Positions 6,327-10,671 of a DNA stretch of 10,671 nucleotides are shown piece after piece. Both the position numbers and the translations under genes were made by a program. The notes under the pieces were generated by a model. The model worked only from the letters and a program-made list of their open reading frames with translations. It made no database searches and was not told the DNA's origin. The DNA is from Nanobdellota archaeon (GTDB lineage: Archaea > Nanobdellota > Nanobdellia > Pacearchaeales > GW2011-AR1), in the NCBI GenBank assembly GCA_018830685.1, contig JAHJRR010000072.1:1-10671 (forward strand), written 5' to 3'. The stretch's first letter is position 1. Every line of letters starts with the position of its first letter.

Positions 6327-7364
6327 TTATCCCTCTCCCTCTCTTAATTTCCACAACATTCTATCTATCCCAATGCAAAATCCAACACTAGGAGGCATTC
6401 CACTTCTTATAGCTTCTAGAAATAAGGGATCAATTCTTTCCCGCATTTTCTCATTTCCATTTAAACCTAATTTTTCAAGTAGTTTATCATAATTATTCTC
6501 TTCTTCACAAATATGTGCTAAACCAACATTTCTAAAAACTAGTTCGGAATCTTTTGCAGTTCCATCCTCATTTGATATTGAAAGAGGAGACCATTCATAA
6601 GGGGGATTGCTAAAGAAAGTTGGTGCTTCAACTAATCTGATTCCTTTCTTATAGACTGTTCTTTGGTCTGTTTTACTTGTAGAATCAAGAGCTTCTTTTA
6701 TATTTCTACAAGGTATTTCAGAAAAATCTTGACCATGTAAACTCGCAGCTTCTCTAAAAATGCTTTCACAAAGTGACATACCATCTTCTAATGAGGCATA
6801 TGGCCATATACCTTCCACTATTGTGTATTCATGGGTTGGATGCGTTCTAGCAATTCCCATATTTCTAAAAACATTTCCAATCTCAAATAAAGGAAGTTGA
6901 GTCCTAGAAGATGCCTTTTTTAATTCAATTTCCAGGGTATATCTTAAATATGCCCTTGTGTGTTCTCTTGTTTCTGTTTCAAAAGGAACAATATTAGAAT
7001 TGCCAGGGTGAGTTAATAAATGAGGTGTTACAGTTTCTACAAAACCCTTATCAATAAGATTTGTTCTAACAATGGAAAGGAGCTTTGACTTTCCAATTAG
7101 TTCTCTCCTATTTGTGAAATCTTCTCCCACATAATGTTGTGGGCTCATTATCGTTCTATAATCTGAAGGGACTAACACAGAATTTCCTTTTCTTGATTTA
7201 GTCATTTCTCCACAAACTACTAAAAATTCCCCCTTATTAAATGGAATTTCATCGTATTCTACTCTTGGAATCATTAACTGGGTTCTATTTATGCCATCAT
7301 AAATATCTGCAAAAACAGTTTTACCATGCTTTCTTAAATTTATAATTTTTCCTTTTACATCCAT
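6327..7364 (-). CDS. Class II LysRS-like enzyme with OB-fold, operon gene 2
   Basis: 345 aa against about 500 for a housekeeping class II LysRS. Residues 3-75 match the OB-fold anticodon domain (VKGKIINLRKHGKTVFADIYD). From about 85 to the end is the class II catalytic core: motif 1 region 86-120, YLRYTLEIELKK (139-150), motif 2 FEIGNVFRNMG with R167, and motif 3 GMPPSVGFCIGIDR with R335. These arginines bind ATP in this class, so amino-acid adenylation is likely. The substrate side differs from LysRS: the usual RHNPEFT becomes THPTHEYT, the ...NGFSELND segment becomes GLAHICEEENN (281-291), and GxG before the GIDR is GFC. It may load a different amino acid onto tRNA, or, like EpmA, onto a protein or small molecule. 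It begins directly after the first radical SAM gene's stop codon (0 nt). Confidence 0.85.
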   Translation of the reverse strand: MDVKGKIINLRKHGKTVFADIYDGINRTQLMIPRVEYDEIPFNKGEFLVVCGEMTKSRKGNSVLVPSDYRTIMSPQHYVGEDFTNRRELIGKSKLLSIVRTNLIDKGFVETVTPHLLTHPGNSNIVPFETETREHTRAYLRYTLEIELKKASSRTQLPLFEIGNVFRNMGIARTHPTHEYTIVEGIWPYASLEDGMSLCESIFREAASLHGQDFSEIPCRNIKEALDSTSKTDQRTVYKKGIRLVEAPTFFSNPPYEWSPLSISNEDGTAKDSELVFRNVGLAHICEEENNYDKLLEKLGLNGNEKMRERIDPLFLEAIRSGMPPSVGFCIGIDRMLWKLREGEG

Positions 7365-8540
7365 TTATCTTTTTGTTTCAAGTAATGAAACATATTCCTC
7401 CTTGCTTAATCCTGGGATATGATGAAACTTATGTGTGTTTCTTTCAAACTCTGCAAATTGCTCAATATCACTCATGGAAGGTATTCTTTCAAAAGGGACA
7501 TATTCTTTCCATCTTTGCTCAGTTTCAAGAGAGTCCAAATATGATTTTGTTTCTCTAACATCTCTGGCAGTTTGACCAGGTATGCCTAAGATAAGGAATG
7601 CTCTCGGAGTAATTCCATGTCTGTTTAATAAATTTACACCTTCTTCAATGCTGTCAGCTGATACATTTTTTCTAATTTTTTGTTGCAATCTACCTGCCAT
7701 GGTCTCAACACCAAAACCAATTTTATAACATCCAGAACTTCTCATTAAACCTATAATCTCATTATCTAATTGATCAACCCTAGTAACTGTTTTCCATCTA
7801 ATGGGTTTATCTAGAGAGCTTAATCTTTCACACACTTCCTTTGCCCATCCCCTATCTTGTGTGAAGGTTGTAGCATCTATATAAAAATCGAATCCAGGAT
7901 TTGCTTTGATAAATGCGATAAGATTATATGGGTCTCTCATGTAGGTGCCATTTTCTGGAACTAAAGATTTTTCAGCACAGAAAGAACAATTATAAAAACA
8001 ACCTTTTTGCACATTTATTTCTAATTGGCCAGGAGATATTCTAAGATACTCATCCATAGGCAACATATCTAAAGGTGGATGAGGCCATAGCTTCCCATCT
8101 AAATGTCCTAAATCTGATACAATTCCTTCTCTACTATGGTCCTGGAGAGATGCAGGATCTTCCATTAGCATCTCAAAAACCTTTTCCCAATGGCCTGTGC
8201 CTATAACAATGTCAAAATACCTCCTAAATAAATTTGGGTTCATAGAAGGGGCTGAACCATATGCTAAGGTCTTGGCGTTTCCAGATTGTTTTGCTAATTC
8301 AGCTAATTTAACAGCAGATCTTGCTGCATAAGCTTCAACAGGGACAAAAACAAAATCTGCATCTCTAAATCGAGATCTCATATCGCTTTTATGAACTCTT
8401 TGAACGCTAAGATCTATTAAATCCACATCACCAAATTTTCTAGCATGTGCTGCAGATTCTCCAAGATAAGCATAGTGCTTAAAAAGACTCGTAGGTAGAT
8501 AAGGTTCTTGTGGCCATACAAATATTGCTTTTTTTCTCAT
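7365..8540 (-). CDS. B12-type radical SAM enzyme, operon gene 1
   Basis: 391 aa. Residues 1-125 resemble the Rossmann-like cobalamin-binding domain of B12-dependent radical SAM enzymes (LAELAKQSGNAKTLAYGSAP, DIVIGTG), but the cobalamin-binding DxHxxG motif is missing, so B12 may not be bound. The radical SAM core has C181-x3-C185-x2-C188 in KGCFYNCSFC, then DATTFTQDR, TRVDQLD, GFGVET (275-280) and LILGIPGQT. Members of this family do methylations, rearrangements, ring formations and couplings. The reaction here cannot be read from sequence. This is the first gene of the operon: a TATA box lies 26 nt upstream of the ATG. The remaining three genes follow with almost no spacing. It ends in TAA. 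Confidence 0.88.
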   Translation of the reverse strand: MRKKAIFVWPQEPYLPTSLFKHYAYLGESAAHARKFGDVDLIDLSVQRVHKSDMRSRFRDADFVFVPVEAYAARSAVKLAELAKQSGNAKTLAYGSAPSMNPNLFRRYFDIVIGTGHWEKVFEMLMEDPASLQDHSREGIVSDLGHLDGKLWPHPPLDMLPMDEYLRISPGQLEINVQKGCFYNCSFCAEKSLVPENGTYMRDPYNLIAFIKANPGFDFYIDATTFTQDRGWAKEVCERLSSLDKPIRWKTVTRVDQLDNEIIGLMRSSGCYKIGFGVETMAGRLQQKIRKNVSADSIEEGVNLLNRHGITPRAFLILGIPGQTARDVRETKSYLDSLETEQRWKEYVPFERIPSMSDIEQFAEFERNTHKFHHIPGLSKEEYVSLLETKR

Positions 8541-8561
8541 CTTCTAATAGCATGTCAATCT

Positions 8562-8570
8562 CTTTTAAAT
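8562..8570 (-). promoter_or_regulatory. Promoter of the four-gene operon
   Basis: On the - strand ATTTAAAAG is centred 26 nt before the ATG at 8540. No other promoter is needed inside the operon because the genes abut. It lies directly next to the LysRS-I relic. Confidence 0.55.
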
Positions 8571-8592
8571 GTTACTATTATTAAATTACAAT

Positions 8593-8760
8593 TATCCAAT
8601 CGACCTTCCAAGATAATTTTCCTACATTCTTCTCTCCAAGGTTGACAGTTTCTCCCTTCCCACACTCACAATTATAATGTATTGTTTAATCTTCATCATA
8701 ATGATCTATCTTAGTTGTATCACGAGCACAGGAACTACAGTAAGGCCTATATATGGAAAG
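8593..8760 (-). pseudogene. Class I lysyl-tRNA synthetase fragment
   Basis: Read on the - strand from 8760, one frame gives IYRPYCSSCARDTTKIDHYDED, a TAA at 8686-8688, then TIHYNCECGKGE and NVGKLSWKVDW in the same frame, after which the match stops (IIVI and TAA). A Cx2C plus CxCG zinc ribbon followed by GKLxWKVDW is the pattern of the middle of archaeal class I LysRS, where the next residues are usually P-x-R-W. Only about 55 residues of an approximately 500-residue enzyme are left and one stop interrupts it, so this is a relic. It sits between the operon promoter and the peptidase E gene. A genuine small zinc-ribbon protein is the alternative, but no ATG starts it. Confidence 0.55.
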
Positions 8761-8761
8761 A

Positions 8762-8779
8762 AAGAGTCTTCCTACTCTT
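8762..8779 (-). terminator. Hairpin after the peptidase E gene
   Basis: AAGAGT (8762-8767) and ACTCTT (8774-8779) form a perfect 6-bp stem with a 6-nt loop. It starts just past the stop of the S51 gene and is followed on the - strand by TCTTTCC. Confidence 0.45.
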
Positions 8780-8782
8780 GAG

Positions 8783-9394
8783 TCATTCTTTGATTTTTAA
8801 ACCCTTTCTAAAAAGAAAAATATTGCCAAAATAATCAATTTTATCTGATATGTTAATAATCATAGACTTATCTGGAATCGCATAAATATCTAATATATTT
8901 GAGAAATTAATAAGTTCGTTGTCCTCATTCTCATCATAATGAACTGATACTGTAAAATTTACTAAACCTAGCCCCCTTATTATCATTGTTCTTTTATAAT
9001 CATCATCCTTAGTGATTAAACAATATTTTGAAAATGCTAGTGCACCAGCGCTATATCCAACTAATACCCCCTCAAAGTTAGAGAGCAGATCCTGTATATT
9101 CAATTTTTTTATTTCATCAATAATCTTTTCTGGGAGTCCGCCTGTAAAGAAGATGATACTAGCATCTTTTATTTTTTTCTTTATTTCTATTACAGAATCG
9201 TTCTCAGAGACAATATCAAAATTAAAATCCTTAAATTTTAAAAATGCTGTTTTTACTGCATTAACCCACTTTTCTCTTTTTTCTTTTTCTGTCGCAAAAG
9301 GCACAATTAAAAAATTATCTCCATTTGCTTCGCTAGCAATTTTTTCACTTACTCTATCCAAGTCACCTCCGCCTATCAAAAATGTTTTACTCAT
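8783..9394 (-). CDS. Peptidase E family (S51) protein
   Basis: 203 aa, close to the usual length for peptidase E. The nucleophile elbow GYSAGA places S115, preceded by FFTGG (82-86), and H152 in VHYDEN is the likely catalytic histidine. Peptidase E hydrolyses Asp-X dipeptides, and related proteins include cyanophycinase, so the exact substrate is open. It is a soluble cytoplasmic enzyme by appearance, with no signal peptide. It has its own TATA box and lies 41 nt after the methyltransferase gene on the same strand. It ends in TGA and is followed by a hairpin, so it is probably not cotranscribed with the radical SAM operon 240 nt away. Confidence 0.85.
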   Translation of the reverse strand: MSKTFLIGGGDLDRVSEKIASEANGDNFLIVPFATEKEKREKWVNAVKTAFLKFKDFNFDIVSENDSVIEIKKKIKDASIIFFTGGLPEKIIDEIKKLNIQDLLSNFEGVLVGYSAGALAFSKYCLITKDDDYKRTMIIRGLGLVNFTVSVHYDENEDNELINFSNILDIYAIPDKSMIINISDKIDYFGNIFLFRKGLKIKE

Positions 9395-9417
9395 TATTTT
9401 TTTTAATGATTTTAAGA

Positions 9418-9431
9418 GTTTTTAAATTTTC
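9418..9431 (-). promoter_or_regulatory. BRE/TATA promoter of the S51 gene
   Basis: The - strand reads GAAAATTTAAAAAC, a BRE-like GAAA followed by a TATA-like core. It is about 25-30 nt upstream of the ATG at 9394. Confidence 0.5.
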
Positions 9432-9435
9432 TTAA

Positions 9436-10383
9436 TTATATTTTCTTAAGAAAGACCGTATGACTTATATAATTGTCATATCTTTCTGAGTTAAATTCTT
9501 CACAATAAGGACCCCCATACCAATAAGATAGCAACTTTACATCTTTCCTTTTAGCAAAAAAATCATAAAAACTCTTTCCGTCTGAGAAAATACGCCGACT
9601 AATTGCCCGATCTTCTTTCCACCCCATTAGATCAGAAATGACCAATATTCCTTTTTTATTAAGTTTTGAGATAACTTTCTCTATAAATAAATCTGGTGAA
9701 TCTATAAGATTTATTGAATTAATAGCCACAATAAGATCATATTTTTCTTTTAGAGGGGAATCTGATTCTAGATCGCAGAGATTTAGATTAACATTTGTAG
9801 ATTTTTTGCCTTTTATTTTTATTATCTCAATATCTCTTGATTTCTTACTGGAAAAGTCTGACAGAACTCTAATTGGTATCTCAACATTAGTCCCCTCACA
9901 TAGTAATTTATTAGCAAAAAATAGATTTGTAATTGAAAAATCAAACAAATCAAAAGTTGCTTGAGGGAAAAAATCCAATAACTCATATGTGATTCTTGAT
10001 GGTCCACACCCAATGTCTGCAATTTTTAACTGCTTATTTTGAGAAGAGGCCATATATCTTAAAATGTCAAGAACTACCCCCGAATATACAGATTCTGTAA
10101 AAGATTTTTTTAATGTAGAATACTTGCTGTATTGATATTTAACCAAACGATAAGATTCTAAGATATCAAGATATTTAATTGCTCTTCTGTTAAATTGACC
10201 GATTTTATTTTCATTAGGGTGTTTAAATATTTTATTAATTTCATTGATATGTTTGGATAAAAGCCTGAAATAAGGATGATTCTTATTTTGCAGACATATC
10301 TTTTTTTGTTCAAGAGTATATTCCCTTAAATAAAAAAAATACAACAAATTTTCTTTTTTAGTTAATAGATTATTTATTTTCAT
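9436..10383 (-). CDS. Class I SAM-dependent methyltransferase
   Basis: 315 aa. Motif I is IADIGCGPSRITYELLD (121-137), the glycine-rich SAM loop, followed by an acidic residue in TFDLFD. The later DLIVAINSINLID (216-228) and the strand GILVISDLMGW (245-255) complete the Rossmann fold. About 110 residues precede the SAM domain and are rich in Lys, Asn and aromatic residues, with no clear family. The target (small molecule, protein or RNA) cannot be inferred. The protein is strongly A+T-driven in composition (many K, N, I, F), more so than the radical SAM operon. A weak TATA-like stretch, ATTTATGA, is 23 nt upstream of the ATG at 10383. It may pair functionally with the S51 gene behind it. Confidence 0.8.
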   Translation of the reverse strand: MKINNLLTKKENLLYFFYLREYTLEQKKICLQNKNHPYFRLLSKHINEINKIFKHPNENKIGQFNRRAIKYLDILESYRLVKYQYSKYSTLKKSFTESVYSGVVLDILRYMASSQNKQLKIADIGCGPSRITYELLDFFPQATFDLFDFSITNLFFANKLLCEGTNVEIPIRVLSDFSSKKSRDIEIIKIKGKKSTNVNLNLCDLESDSPLKEKYDLIVAINSINLIDSPDLFIEKVISKLNKKGILVISDLMGWKEDRAISRRIFSDGKSFYDFFAKRKDVKLLSYWYGGPYCEEFNSERYDNYISHTVFLKKI

Positions 10384-10402
10384 CTTATTTTTTCTTTTTT
10401 AA

Positions 10403-10410
10403 TCATAAAT
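10403..10410 (-). promoter_or_regulatory. Possible TATA box of the methyltransferase gene
   Basis: The - strand reads ATTTATGA, centred about 23 nt before the ATG. It is weaker than the other promoters in the window. Confidence 0.35.
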
Positions 10411-10556
10411 AGTGTAAGAAACAACAATTCTTAAAAGTTACTAAACAAACTACTCTTTGTTTATTTCTGAATCTAAAAAAGGAGATTTTTAATTCCAAAT
10501 TTTAAAACAAATTATCTAGTAAAATATTAACTGTGCTATCCGAAAATTAGTTCTTA

Positions 10557-10576
10557 AGGCTGGTGTAAACCAGCCT
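10557..10576 (+). repeat. Perfect hairpin touching the transposase ATG
   Basis: AGGCTGGT (10557-10564) pairs with ACCAGCCT (10569-10576), an 8-bp stem closed by GTAA, a GNRA-type tetraloop. It ends one base before the ATG, so in RNA it could hide the start codon and hold transposase translation down. Confidence 0.65.
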
Positions 10577-10671
10577 ATGAAATTCAGCAGAAAATCATTG
10601 GTTGAAACATTAAAGGCAAAAACCGACGGTAAAACAAGCTATCAAGCAAGGAAAATAGCTCATGTCTCTGT
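10577..10671 (+). CDS. Transposase, IS481-like, N-terminal part (partial)
   Basis: The ATG at 10577 opens a frame that is still open at the window end: MKFSRKSLVETL, then KAKTDGKTSYQARKIAHVSV. This is the N-terminal helix-turn-helix of an integrase-core (DDE) transposase of IS481/IS3 type, which would bind the ends of its element. The catalytic domain is outside, so activity cannot be judged. A perfect hairpin precedes the start. The same upstream 12-mer and a similar N-terminus occur at 2398-2621 in decayed form, so related copies have moved in this genome. Confidence 0.6.
   Translation, partial: MKFSRKSLVETLKAKTDGKTSYQARKIAHVS

Larger units (their letters stand above)
10532..10671 (+). mobile_element. 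Left part of an IS481-like insertion sequence
   Basis: The element runs past the window edge. The end is proposed at TGTGCTATCC (10532) because IS481 ends usually begin with TG and a transposase frame follows 45 nt later. The boundary is a guess, as the other end and any target duplication are outside. Confidence 0.4.

Noticed and set aside
6327..7364. Housekeeping class II lysyl-tRNA synthetase (lysS)
   Set aside because: It is about 150 residues shorter than usual and the lysine-binding stretches are altered. It lies in an operon with radical SAM enzymes.
4758..8540. Reading the operon as a pyrrolysine (pyl) cluster because of the class II enzyme, radical SAM genes and nearby TAG codons
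   Set aside because: There is no PylC-like ATP-grasp, no PylD and no tRNA-Pyl in the window. The synthetase has a LysRS-type OB-fold, which PylRS lacks, and the radical SAM enzymes do not look like PylB. The TAG positions correspond to a serine and a helix residue, not to a special catalytic residue.
9012..9425. 137-codon + strand ORF opposite the S51 gene
   Set aside because: It is an antisense shadow of a well-supported gene, with a composition dictated by the opposite strand.
1..10671. CRISPR array, tRNA or rRNA genes
   Set aside because: No regularly spaced repeats and no cloverleaf or conserved rRNA stretch were seen on either strand.

Overview
The window looks like chromosomal DNA from an A+T-rich archaeon with a reduced gene style, most likely a DPANN-type (Pacearchaeota/Woesearchaeota-like) lineage. 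The main evidence is that most transcription units have a TATA-like box centred about 22-29 nt upstream of the ATG, with no Shine-Dalgarno sequence. That is the geometry of archaeal leaderless mRNA. A fragment of an archaeal-type class I lysyl-tRNA synthetase and a secreted M6-like protease with EF-hand/dockerin-like repeats fit the same picture. The lineage is an inference; there is no rRNA or tRNA in the window.

Layout. 1-312: gene-free, with a G+C-rich cluster of hairpins. 313-2313 (-): large secreted metalloprotease. 2391-2621: promoter and N-terminal relic of an IS481-like transposase. 2717-3244 (+): NYN-domain nuclease gene broken by one in-frame TAG. 3355-4173 (-): nitrilase-family amidohydrolase. 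4174-4757: a small membrane-protein ORF that also has an in-frame TAG, plus a second copy of its promoter that appears to drive a short structured RNA. 4758-8540 (-): compact four-gene operon, transcribed right to left: B12-type radical SAM enzyme, class II LysRS-like enzyme, SplB-like radical SAM enzyme, HAD-like protein. 8593-8760 (-): decayed piece of a class I lysyl-tRNA synthetase just upstream of that operon. 8783-9394 (-): peptidase E family (S51). 9436-10383 (-): SAM-dependent methyltransferase. 10532-10671 (+): start of an IS element with a transposase running off the window.

The four-gene operon is the most interesting part. Gene junctions are 0 nt, 1 nt and a 4-nt ATGA overlap, so the products probably work together. 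An aminoacyl-adenylate-forming LysRS paralogue with a remodelled substrate pocket, placed between two radical SAM enzymes, resembles in logic the EpmA/EpmB and PylS/PylB pairs, where a radical enzyme builds an amino acid that a LysRS-fold enzyme activates. It is neither of those systems. The product is unknown: a modified amino acid put on a tRNA, a protein or a small molecule is the working idea, and this is inference.

The surroundings show decay and mobility: a transposase relic, a broken nuclease gene, a LysRS-I relic and an IS at the right edge. Two interrupted ORFs are both cut by TAG, a stop used by only one of the eight intact genes. Ordinary nonsense mutation is the simplest reading, but TAG suppression should be checked.
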